DNA of 64,000 bases from Cinnamomum chago. Lineage: Eukaryota; Streptophyta; Magnoliopsida; Laurales; Lauraceae. The notes under the pieces were generated by a model, which saw nothing but the letters and a program-made list of their open reading frames with translations, ran no database searches and had not been told where the DNA came from. Below are positions 45,901 to 57,891 of the stretch, one piece after another. The DNA lies in assembly GCA_038049695.1 (NCBI GenBank), contig CP142460.1, positions 39,117,501-39,181,500 on the forward strand, written 5' to 3'. How positions within the stretch are numbered: position 1 is the first letter of the stretch; every line of letters begins with the position of its first letter. Position numbers and translations under genes: made by a program.

Positions 45901-47524
45901 TTTGATAGAATAAATATCATTGTGTACTCGTTTTGAAGTTTAAGCACAAGCTCATTTTGAAGATTTGTTTCAAGAAAAAGGGGTCAATTCCTAAGCGTGT
46001 TATGCATATTAATTATGCCTTTTGCGAGTTGTGTTTGCCGTGTTTTGATAAGTGATTTCCCCCCTTTTTATCTCGACATGTTTAGACATTATTTTGTGTG
46101 TTTTGTGCATTCATGAATTTAAGTGAACACCACTGAGCTTGGACTGCCCTTTCAGTTTGATCCACTCTCTGGGGGTCCTTAAACATGTGGACTGTCTGCA
46201 GACTAGTAGTGTATTTTATTACACATCGTGCGTGTCCGGTTCCGCGGCCGGAATCCCCGTATATGTGGGAATCGTGTCATGATTATATTATGTATATCGT
46301 GTTTGTCGTGCGTGCTTGCTCTTTTCATTATAAATGATAGAGAAAGGATGGGATCATTGTGGAATGTAACTATTCATGATATTATAAGTATTCATGTCAG
46401 TTTTACTCGTATTTTGAAATGTACCTTAGTCATGTAACTGTTTACCATTCAGCAAAAATGTCTTTATATGTTTCCTTAAACATTTACTACTTATATGCTC
46501 ATGCCTAAATTGATTACCTGCCAAACCGTTGTGTTTGACCCTTGTATGTTGGTGCCCAGGTGCAGGTGACGTTGCCTTTGAGGAGGAGCGTCCGGAGGAG
46601 GCTCTTGAGCCACTCCCGGTCAGAGAGTGGCAACCCGACGATGTCAACTAGACGTCGGGCGGGTTCTTGAGTTTCGCTACATTTTATCATTGGGTTCTTT
46701 TATTATTTTGAGAATTGTATTGGCCTTTGTTGGCCTCTTATGGGATGTAACTAAACTTAACTTACTTTTGTGTTAGTCTCATAACTTGAATTATGATGGG
46801 AATGCCATGTTAACTCCTTTCTTTTGATACTATGTCTTGATATTGATTGTCATAGCACTTAAAAATTTATTGGTGCTTATCTTGATGTGATTTGCTACGC
46901 GCTTCCGCAAACTTGATCATGAGAGACAGATTCCACGTGTCTCGGGAGTCCTCACCGTTGGAACCTGTGGGAAAACGAACAGAATCACCATCACGGGCCC
47001 GGGGTTCGTTCTGGGGTCGCGACATCTATAGGGTTGGACGTCCCATGCATATCAGCACCTAGGGATTCATGCCCAACCCTTGTTTTGTGCAAGTGTTGCA
47101 CATCTCTTCCTTCTCCTTTCTCTCTCCTAGTTCCTTAGAGTTTCTAGTAGGGTTTTCTCTTGAAGATCCCACACATCTTCTTGAGAAAAGAGATCTGATA
47201 GAGGGTCATAGCGTAGAAGACAACAGGGTCTTGGAGATCTCTAATTGCTTCAAAAAGAGTTCTTGTTCTAGTTGATTGGCTTCTCCTCGATTAGAGCACT
47301 ACCGGGCTCCAAAGGTATAATCTGCTTCTCCTCTTGTGGTAGATTATTTTGTTACATATAGTTGCTGATTTCTATCTTCTAGATAGGTTATATTGCTGGA
47401 CATGATTGATGAGAAGGAGGGATTGCATCCTGGATTGGGTTGTAGCCTTCTGGATAGTTGATCCCTGAGTCAAGTGGGTCAAAAGTTTTGAAAATCTAAC
47501 CACGAGGCCCACCTACTTCCAACA
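42980..47524 (+). mobile_element. A-right: complete A LTR nested in A-left, opposite orientation
   Basis: Starts TGTTAGATTGTGTGG, ends CTACTTCCAACA, and is flanked by ACATG (42975-42979 and 47525-47529). The same site is uninterrupted at 810-830, confirming the insertion. Without B3 and its target repeat the LTR is about 1656 bp. No coding region belongs to it, so its superfamily cannot be told; TG...CA ends and a 5-bp duplication show that it is an LTR. Confidence 0.93.
44141..47024 (+). mobile_element. B3: solo LTR nested in A-right
   Basis: The 2884-bp LTR starts TGTTAGACCCCCGACC, ends GGGGTCGCGACA, and is flanked by TCTAT (44136-44140 and 47025-47029). It is intact from end to end and serves as a reference for the family: shared block at 44524, AAACCCTAACCC near 44690, donor-like GTAAGAG at 44894, CpG cluster 45370-45690. 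Confidence 0.95.
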
Positions 47525-47639
47525 ACATGTCTCCTGTATGTGGATCTCATCCATATACATATATCACATCTAATATACTAATGGGGCCCGATTCATCTCA
47601 TGAACCATCATGTCATATGTATTGGTTATGTGCATTAAG

Positions 47640-50465
47640 GGTTAAACCGCAACCCAGACTAACTCGATTAGTGTGTGAGTAGTATGTGATTAGCCTAAAG
47701 TGGGTTTAGTTACCGTTGGGTTAGAAATAATTAGCTTTAGTCCTGAACATTGCTTTGGGAATTTTGAGAACGTTTAGTGTTAGTCAGATACACTCAGGAA
47801 GGCCTTAGTGCACGTGTAAGCTTGGAATGATCGTATTGGTTTTCCGTTTTTAATTGTGATTTTGATTTCATTTGAATGGTTTTATTATTTTTTATAACTT
47901 TCATTTTCAGCCCGTTCGTGTTTGAAGCCCAAAACCCAAGTTTTGACCCAAAAAGGGTAAAATTATCTTTTATACACAAATCTAGACACAAATTTCAAAA
48001 TCTCAAAACCATGGTAAAAATTTACTTTTTGGAAACTAGATATTTCGAGGATCATTTTATCCTTCTTCGTCGAGTTCATTCGAGGCCCGCAAGACCATGT
48101 TTTTGTCAATGCAAGGATTAGACTCATTGGGCCCCATTGGCGTTACTTAAGCCTTATCTTCATCTCTTTTTCATTCACTTTCCCAAATCCTGCAACTTTT
48201 CTAGACCTAGGGCTGAGAAACCCTCTTTTTCTCCATTTTCTTCCTCTTGAATGCTCTAGCTAGAGATCTCCAAATAGAATTTCAAGACCATCATCTTCTT
48301 CCTCTCCTTGCAAGCTTTCTATTGATACAAATTTCTTGGAGTTTCTAGTGGGGCAAGCTCTCCATTTTCTTCATCTCTTCTTGTTTGGCTATCTCTAGGT
48401 AAGAGCTCCAACCCTTCTCTTCAATGGATTCTTTCCAACTCCTAAAGATCTTGTTTTTCTAAGTTGTAACTCCCATTTCGAAATGGGTGTCTTGTTTCAG
48501 ATTTGAATGGGTTTTGAATGGTTTTTCATGGGGGTTTTGTAGTGTTTGGCTTAGCTCTTGGGTAGGAGTAATTGAAGAAGTGTTTGCCTGGCATTTGGGC
48601 AAAAAGGCAAGTAATCTTTATATGAAATGTGAATGCAAGTTGTTTTGGATTTCATCTTTGCTCTAAATATTCTTTTAGCTATGTTTTGATCTTTCATTCA
48701 ACATGTTATAGACTCATTAAGTGGATTTTATTTATCTTCATGCAAGTATGTTAATCATTCTCCAAGCTTCTAAAATTATGTTTTTGAATTATAAGCATGT
48801 GTTTTATCTAGAAATCTGATTTGAGTTTTTTTATGGAGAATGGAGGAAATTTCTTGTTTAGATTGTGCATTGAATGATGTTAAATGTGTAGAATGGACCC
48901 TTGGAGAGCATGAAGGCTCAAGGAAGTGCAGGTGATCAGTTGTGAGAAGAAGGGAGGAAACATTGTGGAAAAATCTGACTTGAAATGCATTGTCCGTGCA
49001 GCGTCGGTCAACTGTCGGCTAACCGAAATTCCCACTTCGGTCGACCGACAGCCAACCGAACTCAGTTCGGCTCCATTTCCCGAGACTTGCATTTCGTCAA
49101 GACAGATTTCGGTTAGTTGTCGGCTAACGGACATTTTCACTTCGGTCGACCGACAACCAACTGAGATCAGTTCGGTTCCATTTCCCGAGAGCTGAGATTT
49201 CCTGGATAAATCTATCGGTCAACTAGTCGGTCAGCTGTCGGCTAGCCGACATACCCCGCCTCGGTCGACCGAGAGGTAACCGAAATTTCAATAGAAGTTG
49301 TTTAGAAGGATTTCTACAGGAATGAAAACTAGAATATGTTATGGAGCTTATAGCCTGACATTGTGCAATTAAAATACAAAATGTAATCTAACTTCGGGGG
49401 CACCAATCCGTTTTATTTTCAGACATTCGGGTTTCAATTACACAAGAGTCAATGGATGGTCCTTACAAATGCTTGATAGACTTTGCTTTCGAACTTTAGT
49501 TTTAATGCAACAAGTATTATTGTGTACTCGTTTTGAAGTTAAGTATAAGCTTGTTTGAAAATTGTTTCAAGGATAAAAAGGGGATCACTTCATAAGCGTG
49601 TTATGCATATATATATATATACTTATGCCTCTTGCTAGCCATGTCTTGTTTAGTTCTGATAAGTGATTTCTCCCTTCAAGCTTGATTTGGTTTAAGACGT
49701 GTTTTGTCGTGTTTTGTGCATTCATGAATTTAAGTGAACACCACTGAGCTTGGACTGCCCTTTCAGTTTGTTCCACTATCTGGGGGTCCTTAAAATGTGG
49801 ACTATCTGCAGATTGGTCGTGTATTTATTACACATCGTGCGTGTCCGGAATCCCCGTATATGTGGGAATCGTATCGTGTTTATATTATGTATATCGTGCT
49901 TGTCATGTGTTCTTGCTCTTTTCATTATATTAATGATAGAGAAAGGATGGGCTCTTTGTGGATTTACTATTCATGATATATGTAAGTATTCATGCTAGCT
50001 TGTTTTGTATTTTAGCATTGTTTTTGTGTCTTGGCTTTTGTTCATATTTTGAAATATACCTCAGTCAAGTAATTGTTTCAAATTCAGCAAATGTTTCAAC
50101 ATGTTCTTTAACATGCTCATGCCTAAATTGATTACCTGTCAAACCACCGTGTTTGACCCTTGTATGTTGGTGGTGCCCAGGTGCAGGTGACCACAACACC
50201 AAAAACAGGAAATTGGAACGGAAAAGCGTTCCCAATCCTTCCGTTCCTAATCCGTTAAAGCGTTCCAAAAACAGGAAATTGGAACGCTTTAACGGATTAG
50301 GAACGGTTGGTACCAAATTGGAACGGAAATTGGAACGCTTTTGGAACGGTTTAACGGATTAGGAACGGAAGGATTAGGAACGCTTTTCCGTTCCAATTTC
50401 CTGTTTTTGGTGTTGTGGACGTTGCCTTTGAGGAGGAGCATCCAGAGGATCAAGTCTCTGAGGAT
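47640..50465 (+). mobile_element. B4: diverged B LTR, truncated at its 3' end by C5
   Basis: The start is changed (GGTTAAACCGCAACCC instead of TGTTAGACCCCGACCC) and the copy is more diverged than B1-B3, so it is probably older. It follows the family to the GAGGAGGAGC block at 50435, loses similarity over the last ~20 bp and stops at 50465 where C5 begins. A 226-bp foldback MITE interrupts it at 50192. No right end exists in the window. Confidence 0.82.
50192..50417. mobile_element. 226-bp foldback MITE in B4
   Basis: Ends are CACAACACCAAAAACAGG and its reverse complement, flanked by GAC (50189-50191 and 50418-50420). The B1 and B3 LTRs read GGTGACGTTGCC or a close variant without a break here, proving the insertion and a 3-bp target duplication. 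The interior is a near-perfect palindrome with repeated TTGGAACG and GGATTAGGAACG words. A 3-bp duplication with a CAC start suggests a CACTA-mobilised element; a Harbinger origin would prefer a TWA target. Confidence 0.9.
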
Positions 50466-51082
50466 TGTTAGGGATCTTGTCTATTGTAATTTGATGGATG
50501 CATTATCATTTTAGCATCATTTGGATTTTCACGCATGCATTGATTTAGAAAAACTTGAAATCTTGATTTACACATGCATTGTTTTTAAGACTTATAGAAA
50601 TATTGATTTATGCATGCTTTGATTTTAAACTTGGATGCAATTAGTTTTGAAAAGAAGTTTTATGAATCAAGCAAGCCTATGTTTTAAATCTTTCAAAACA
50701 TTTTAGGCTTTTTATGTTTCATGTTTTTAATCCTCTTAGTTTGATTTAAATCATGGTTCTAAGCTTGATTCATTGGCCCAAAATTCCCCTCAAAGAAATA
50801 CTTTGAAATATGCATTTTAGGGGAACTTGGTCCCTGGGCCCGGGTTGACCTGCAGTGTGCTCAGTCGACCGAGCCCATGGACCCGGTCGACCAAGCACAC
50901 TACAGGTCGACCGGGAAAGAGGTTGGAGTGCTTTTTCAAACGGTCAGATTTATGATCGTTGAGCCCAAGTCGACCGAGGAAAGGTGCTGGTCGACCGGGG
51001 ACACGCAGGAACTCAATTTTTAAGTATAAAATGAGGTTCATTCCTTTGTAAATTTAGTGGATCAAAAAGAGGACCTAAGAGC

Positions 51083-52968
51083 AGTTAGGAATTTTGTAGA
51101 TTGCAATTTGATGGATGCATTATTATTCAAGCATCATTTGATTTACACACATATGCATTGATTTATAAAAACTTGAAATCTTGATTTACACATGCATTGT
51201 GTTTAAGATATTGATTTATGCATGATTTGTTTTTAATCTTGGATGCATTTGTTTTTGAAAAAGAAGTTTTAGAAATCAAGCAAGCCTTTGGTTTTAAAAG
51301 TTTCATATCTTTTTAGGCTTTTTATGTTTCATGTTTTAAGACCCTTAGAATGATTTAAAACATGTTTTCAAAGCTTGATTTAATGGCCCATAAGTTCCCC
51401 TCTAGAAATTCTTTGAAAACTGTGTTTTAGGGAATTTTTGGCCCCAGGCCCGGTCGACCTGCAGTGGGCCCGGTCGACCGGGCCTCAACCGAGCCCACTG
51501 CGGGTCGACCGGGTAAAAAGCCGTTGTGCTCTTTTCAAACGGTCAATTTTATGACCGTTGAAGGCCAGGTCGACCGGGGGTATGGCAGGTCGACCAGTGA
51601 GGCGTAGAAACCCACTTTTTGGGTATGAATACTAGTTCATTCCTTTGCCAAATGTTGAGGATTTTTAGACCTTCCTTGCGAGGTTTTGAGGCAAATCAAA
51701 GGGGAATGAACTAAGGGATGAAGGGGATCATTAGGAAAGATAAAGCTTGGATTAATGAAGTAAAATCTCTCCAAGTAAGCTTTACTTTCCTTAATCATAT
51801 GTTGTCATGCTTTGCTTTATTATTGGTAAATGTTTTGTAGCATGATAAACTATGTTTTGTTGTATCCTTCACATGTTTATGTTTTGAATTGATTTATTGT
51901 TTTGGGATGCATCACCATTGATTCAATCCAAGTAGTACTTTAATTGGTAAATCTAAGTAGATCATGTTAATGAAAGAATCTTTGAAATTATATGTAACAT
52001 GATTCCTATACTTGGTTGAATCTTTGGTTGTTGTTTTCCATCATAAGAAAATCTCTTTCAAATATATCTTATGTTTTGGATTCAACATCTTTACAAATCA
52101 TATGTGGTTTTGTATTAAAGTTTCACAACTTGATTTGCATTGATAGGAATATCATTTTCAAGTTGATTTTATAATTACATCTTATTTGTCCCCTATTTTC
52201 AATCAAATCTATTTTTATGTTTTGAGCTACATTATTGATTTGATTGACATCCCTATGCATCACATGTTTTGTGCTTAGAATTTCACAACTTGTTTAGGAT
52301 ACAAATGTATATCTTTTACAAGTTATTTTTAACATGTGACTTGCATTCTTTCCTCAATGATAAATGTTTTTATGAGCTAAAACTTTCAAAAGCCTTAGGC
52401 ATACATTTATGAGCTTTCATTTTAAAAATGATTGAGGACATCATACATACATCTTGAGCATTCATCTTTACATTCATAGTGTGTGTGTATGAATTAGATT
52501 TTCACTTTCTTATCCGCCTATTTTAGAGGCAAATGTAATGAGCTAAATTGTATCTCCATCAAGTGTATTTTAGACACTAATTAGAGAGATAACCAACCTA
52601 TTGGTTGAAGAGGTTATTGCTTAGCCTAAGAAAAGCATAATGTAGAGGTTATTGCTTAGCCTTGAAAAACATATTGTAAAGGTTATTGCTTAGCCTATTG
52701 AAAAGCATAAATAGTGGAAATCCGGTGGGGTGTTAGATCACAAGCCCGTAGTGGATGTAGGCATTGAGGCCGAACCACTATAAATCCTTGTGTGATGGTG
52801 ATTGCTTTGTGGTGATTGTTTTTATTAAGCTTCCGCATTTTGTTTGATAATCATCACTTGTGACTAGTTTAATTTAAAGAAGTTAAAATTGGCTAAAATT
52901 GGTCATAATTGAAGCTCACCCTATTCAACACCACACCCCCCCCCAGGGTTAGGATCCCAGGACTTTCA
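51083..52968 (+). mobile_element. C6: solo LTR nested in the C5 5' LTR
   Basis: The LTR starts AGTTAGGAATTTTG (first base changed from the family's T) and ends GGACTTTCA at 52968. Flanks are AGAGC (51078-51082) and TGAGC (52969-52973), a target repeat with one change. Length is 1886 bp. Palindrome pairs at 51451/51471 and 51567/51587 are 20 bp apart. Confidence 0.92.
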
Positions 52969-53954
52969 TGAGCCACTCTTGAGGAGTTTGGAAACAAGAA
53001 AAAGCGGAATGAACTATGAGAGACCAATGGGTCATTAGTGAAGCTAAAGCTTGGATCAATGAAGTTAAATCTCTAAGTAAGCTTTACTTTCTACTAATCA
53101 TATGTTATATGCTTTGTTTTAATTATTGGTAAATGAATTTTATCATGATAACTATGATGTGTTGAATCCATTCTTCTTTTAATCTTTGATCTAAGTTGGA
53201 TTGGATTCTTCACCTTGATTTCAAACCAAGTTTGTTTTAAAATTTTCTTTAATCATGCTTAGCCAAAATCTTTGATTTCTTTTATAGCATGATTCATTTA
53301 CTTGGTTGAATCTTTATTTGTTGTTTTCATTCATTTGAACCTTAGTTAAATTAGTTTGGTTTTGAAAACAACATTGCACATGCATCACATGTTTAGAGTT
53401 AATTAGTTTCATACAACTTGTGAGCCTTTGATTTTCATTTCATCAACAAGTTATGTGATTTGCGTTTCACTTCAATCAAAACTTTTTATGTGCCTTCAAC
53501 TTTTAAATGCTTTGAGCATATATTGATTGAGCTTACTTTTTAACTTGATTGAAGTTACACACACACACATCATGAGCATACACCTTTGCATTCATATAGT
53601 GTTTGTATGAGTTAGATTTTCAAGTTCATATCCGCCTATTTTAGAGGCATTATAATTGAGCTTTAATTGTATCTCTTAAAGTGTTTGTCTACAACGAGAG
53701 AAAATAATCTTCTTGTAAAGGTTATTGGTTAGCCTAAGAAAAGCATAGTGTAGAGCTTATTGCTTAGCCTAGAAAAGCACATTGATAGGTTGTTGTTTAG
53801 CCTAGAAAAACATCATTGTAGAGGTTATTTCTTAGCCTTGGAAAGCATATTGTGAAGGTTATTGCTTAGCCTTTTGAAAAGCATAGATAGTGGAAATCCG
53901 GTGGGGTGTTGGATCACAAGCCGGTAGTGGATGTTGGCATTGAAGCCGAACCAC

Positions 53955-53960
53955 TATAAA
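53955..53960 (+). promoter_or_regulatory. Putative TATA box of the C5 5' LTR
   Basis: TATAAA in the conserved CGAACCACTATAAATC block, about 195 bp before the LTR end. The 3' LTR has it at 61723. Confidence 0.5.
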
Positions 53961-54153
53961 TCATTGTGTGATGGTGCATGCTTTTGCGGTGATTATTTTT
54001 GTTAGCTTTCGCATTTAATTTTATAATCATCACTTGTGACTAGTTAATTTTAAAGAAGTTAAAATTTTTCATAATTGGTCACTAATTTGTAACTCACCCT
54101 ATTCAACCCCCCCCCCCCCCCCCCCTCTCGGGTTAGGATCCCAGACTTTCAAT

Positions 54154-54166
54154 TGGTATCAGAGCC
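54154..54166 (+). promoter_or_regulatory. Primer-binding site of C5
   Basis: TGGTATCAGAGCC, two bases after the LTR end, is the plant tRNA-iMet primer site. Confidence 0.93.
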
Positions 54167-54249
54167 TTGTGCTCTATATTAGGATCAAGTGTTTTGGAAC
54201 TCTTGATTAGGTGTAAAAACCTAGAGTTAAGCCCTAGTGTTGTGTTTTC

Positions 54250-57200
54250 ATGAAAATCATTAGAATAGATTCCACTATGTTAGATTGTATTGATTCTTGT
54301 GTAGATTCTTCTAGACCTCTCCTTCTTCCATCTATTAGAGATTCAAACCTTCAAATTAATGAATCTCAATTTTACTTAAAAGAAGAAGAAAATGTTGAAA
54401 ATGAAGATGACATTCAACAAGGTTATGATGATTTATATACATTTTCCTGAGATCTTAATAAGAAAAAAAAATTAAAAGAAGAATCTAAAAAGCTAAACAA
54501 AGAATTAGTTTCTTCAAAAGATGAACTTAGAGAGAAAGAAGAAGTAATACATTGTTTAGACTCTAAGTTTATGATCTCTTTGCATAACCTATCTAATATT
54601 AAAGATGATCTAAATGAATTAAAAATAGGAAATGATGATCTTAATAAAGAAAATTCAAAACTAAGAGATCAATTACAAAGGTAAGACAAACATATTAACA
54701 ACTTAGAATCCAAGTTGACTAATTCTAAGGAAAATTTATCTAATGCTCAAAATAAGATAAAAACTCTAGAACTTAAATCTGTAAAGTCCGGGGACCCGAA
54801 CCCTAGAGGGGGGGTGAATAGGGTGAGCTCCAATTCTGACCAATTTTAACAAGTTTAACTACTTTAAAACAAACTAGTCACAAGTGGTGATTAATCATAC
54901 AAGATGCGGAAGCTAACAAAAGAATCACCACAAAGCAATCACCATCACACAAGTATTTATAGTGGTTCGGCCTCAATGCCTACATCCACTACCGGCTTGT
55001 GATCCAACACCCCACCGGATTTCCACTATTTATGCTTTTCAATAGGCTAAGCAATAACCTTTACAATATGCTTTCCAAGGCTAAGCAATAACCTTTACAT
55101 TGATGTTTTTCAAGGCTTAACATCAACCTATACATTATGCTTTTATAGGCTAAGCAATAACCTCTTCAACCACAAGGTTGGTTATCTCACTAAATTAGTG
55201 TCTATAATACACTTGATGGAGATTCAATTAGGCTCATTACATTGCCTCTTAAATAGGCGGATATGGAAGTGAAAATCTAATACACACTCACACTATGAAT
55301 GCAAAGATGAAAGTACATGAAGTGTGTGTGTGTGGTCCTCAATCATTTTGAAAATGAAAGCTCATAAATGTATGCCTAAGGCTTTTGAAAGTTTTAGTTC
55401 AAAAACATTTATGATTGAGGAAGGAATGCAATCACATGTTAAAAGTAACAACTTGTCAATGATATCAAAGTTACACAAGTTGTATGAAATTAATTAGCTC
55501 TAAACATGTGATGCATAGGGATGTCAATCAAATCAACATGAAGCTCAAAACATAAAAATAGATTTGATTGAAATTAGGGGACAAATCATATGTAATTATA
55601 AATACAACTTGAATATGATATACCTATCAAAGTAAGGCAAGTTGTGAAACTTTAAAACAATAATACACATATGATTTGTAAAGATGTTGAATCCAAAACA
55701 TAAGATACATTTGAAAGAGATTTTCTTATGATGGAAAAACAACAACCAAAGATTCAACCAAGTATATGAATCATGTTACATATTTCATTAACATGATCTA
55801 CTTAGATTTACCAAAGACAAAGTACTACTTGGATTGAATCAAATGGTGATGTATCCAAAACAATAGATCTATTCAAAATATAAGACATGCTAAGGATACA
55901 ACACATCATAGGTTAACATGTTACTAAAGATTTACCAATGATAAAACAAAACATGAAAACATATGATTTGTAAAGAAGTTGAGTCCAAAACATAAGATAG
56001 TTTTGAAAGTGATTTTCTTATGATGGAAAACAACAACCAAAGATTCAACCAAGTATAGGAATCATGTTACATATAATTTCAAAGGTTCTTTCATTAACAT
56101 GATCTACTTAGATTTACCAAAGATTAAGTACTACTTGGATTGAATCATATGGTGTTGTATCCAAAACAATAAATCAACTCAAAACATAAAACATGTTAAG
56201 GACACAACACAAACATAGTTTAACATGCTAGAAATGATTTACCAAAAATAAAACAAAGCATGAAAACATATGATTAAGGAAAGTAAAGCCTACTTGTTGA
56301 TTAACTTCATTAATCCAAGCTTTAGCTTTCCTAATGCTCCCCTTCATCCCTTGGTTCTTTTCCCTTGTATATGCCTCAAAACCTCTCAAGGAGGGGCTTA
56401 AAATTCCCAACATTTGGCAAAGGAAAGAACTCATATTTATAGCAAAAAGTGCCCAACGGCTAGTCCTCGGTCGACCGGCAAACAGGTCTCGGTCGACCGG
56501 GAAGGCACAACGGTCAAATTTCTGACCGTTGGAGGACTTTTGGCCCTGACGGCCTGCAGTGTTCCCGGTCGACCGGGACCTCTGCGCCGGTCGACCGGCG
56601 ACACTGCAGGGATCCCAAATTCCACTTTTGCAATTTCAAACTTTTTCTTTGTGGAACAAAATGGGCCATACAATCAAGCTTTAAAAACATGTTTTAAATC
56701 ATTCTAAGGGTTTTAAAACATGAAACACACAAAGCCTAATAAAGATTCAAAACTTTAAAACAAAGGCTAGCTTGATTTCTAAAACTTTTTCAAAAACCAA
56801 ATGCATCCAAGTTTAAAAACAAATCATGCATAAATTGAAACTTTTACAAGTCTTAAAAACAATGCATGAATAAAACAAGATTTCAAGTTTATTTAAAACA
56901 ATGCAAGTGTGTAAATCAAATGATGCTTGAATGATAATGCATCCATCAAATTGCAATCTACAAAATTCCTAACAAAATCTAATGTTATTAATGAACTTAA
57001 ATTTGATTTAAAACTTGTCAATGAAGACCTAAACAACTATAAGGAAATTGAATATGAATTATCAAAAGTTAAAAATGAAAATTCAATCCTTATAAACCAA
57101 GTCACTCAACTTGAAAGCTACAAACAAGGTACACATTTACCCAAGGTGATGAGAAATTTGAAAAGTTATTTAAATTGGGTAAATCTCAAAGAGATAGGAC

Positions 57201-57891
57201 GGGTCTTGGATTTGATAGGTATATTTCACATGACCCTAGCTTTACCAACACATTTGTGAAAAGTGAGTCCTCATTCTCTAGTACTCATTCTTCCTTGCCC
57301 ATGACTAAATATAATTATTGTGGCATTAAAGGGCATTTTAGTTTTGGGTGCAAACTAAGAAGAAGCCATGTGTCTAAACCCATTTATGAACCAAAGAAAG
57401 TAGAATCAAAATCTATGAAGGGTAAGACACTAAATATCAAGGAAGACTCCAAGAAGATCAAACAAGTTAAATCAATTAAAAATGAGTCTCCTAAGATAGA
57501 TTCTAAAAAGGTTAAACAAGTTAAACCGAGTATAAAAGAATCTATCAACAAAAAGCTTCTCAACCTATCTCCCTTAAATCACCCCATGAAAGAACTTTTG
57601 AAGAAAATAGCTAAGTTAAATTTAAAATTCAAAAGTCAAATAAAGGGAGAAAATAAGAAGAAAATAAAAATGAATCAATTTCCTAAGAAACAAACTCACC
57701 AACCTCAAAAGACTAATCACCAATCTAAGCTAAATTTAGTCAAATCTAAATATCATGATAATAAGTCCAAATTAAAAATTTATCAAGTCAAATCTCCTAA
57801 AGTTGGTGGGACTTCTAAACTAGACCTCAAAGATCAACCCTCTCAAGACCTTAGGTGGATTCCTAAAGTTAGATACTTAGACAAACCTTAA
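54250..57891 (+). pseudogene. Gag of C5, Sirevirus-like, broken and split by C7
   Basis: Coding begins at an ATG 84 bp after the primer site and gives an acidic N-terminus, then a Lys/Asn/Leu-rich coiled-coil-like part. It is broken by stops near 54448 and 54684, split by solo LTR C7 (54780-56979 with one target repeat), resumes near 56980, shifts frame near 57170 and ends in an open piece of 238 codons (57175-57891). That last piece has the zinc knuckle YNYCGIKGHFSFGC, whose first cysteine is replaced by tyrosine, and the Lys-rich duplicated tail. RWIPK near the stop matches the C8 copy. No protease or pol follows. Confidence 0.85.
54780..56974 (-). mobile_element. C7: solo LTR inside the C5 gag
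   Basis: On the minus strand it starts TGTTAGGAATTTTGTAG at 56974 and ends at 54780 (GGACTTTACA, one base longer than the usual end). AAATC flanks both sides (54775-54779 and 56975-56979). It has palindrome pairs at 56468/56490 and 56566/56588, both exactly 22 bp apart. The segment 55960-56230 partly repeats 55670-55925 (same TTGAATCCAAAACATAAGATA text), a ~290-bp internal duplication that explains its 2195-bp length. Confidence 0.93.

Larger units (their letters stand above)
41528..47524. repeat. Large inverted repeat made by A-left and A-right
   Basis: Left arm 41528-42979 pairs with the right arm that begins near 43190 and ends at 47524 (interrupted by B3 at 44141-47029). About 210 bp separate the arms. 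Divergence between arms is visible but modest, with long runs identical. Confidence 0.88.
41528..47639 (-). mobile_element. A-left: solo-type A LTR on the minus strand, split by A-right
   Basis: The sense end (...CTACTTCCAACA) is at 41528, inserted in the E pol frame; ACTGG (41523-41527) would be one target repeat. The sequence runs to 42979, is interrupted by A-right, resumes at 47530 and is cut at 47639 by B4, so its 5' ~100 bp and other target repeat are missing. A frame at 42373-42633 has a mirrored counterpart at 43527-43787 because both are the same LTR segment; it is not a recognisable gene. Confidence 0.85.
50466..54151 (+). mobile_element. C5 5' LTR, split by C6
   Basis: Parts 50466-51082 and 52969-54151 join at GACCTAAGAGCCACTCTTG, as seen uninterrupted in the 3' LTR (60955-60975). 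It ends GACTTTCA next to the primer site. Palindromes at 50842, 50862, 50884, 50904 and 50967, 50988 keep 20-22 bp spacing. A C-tract of about 20 bases precedes the end. Confidence 0.92.
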
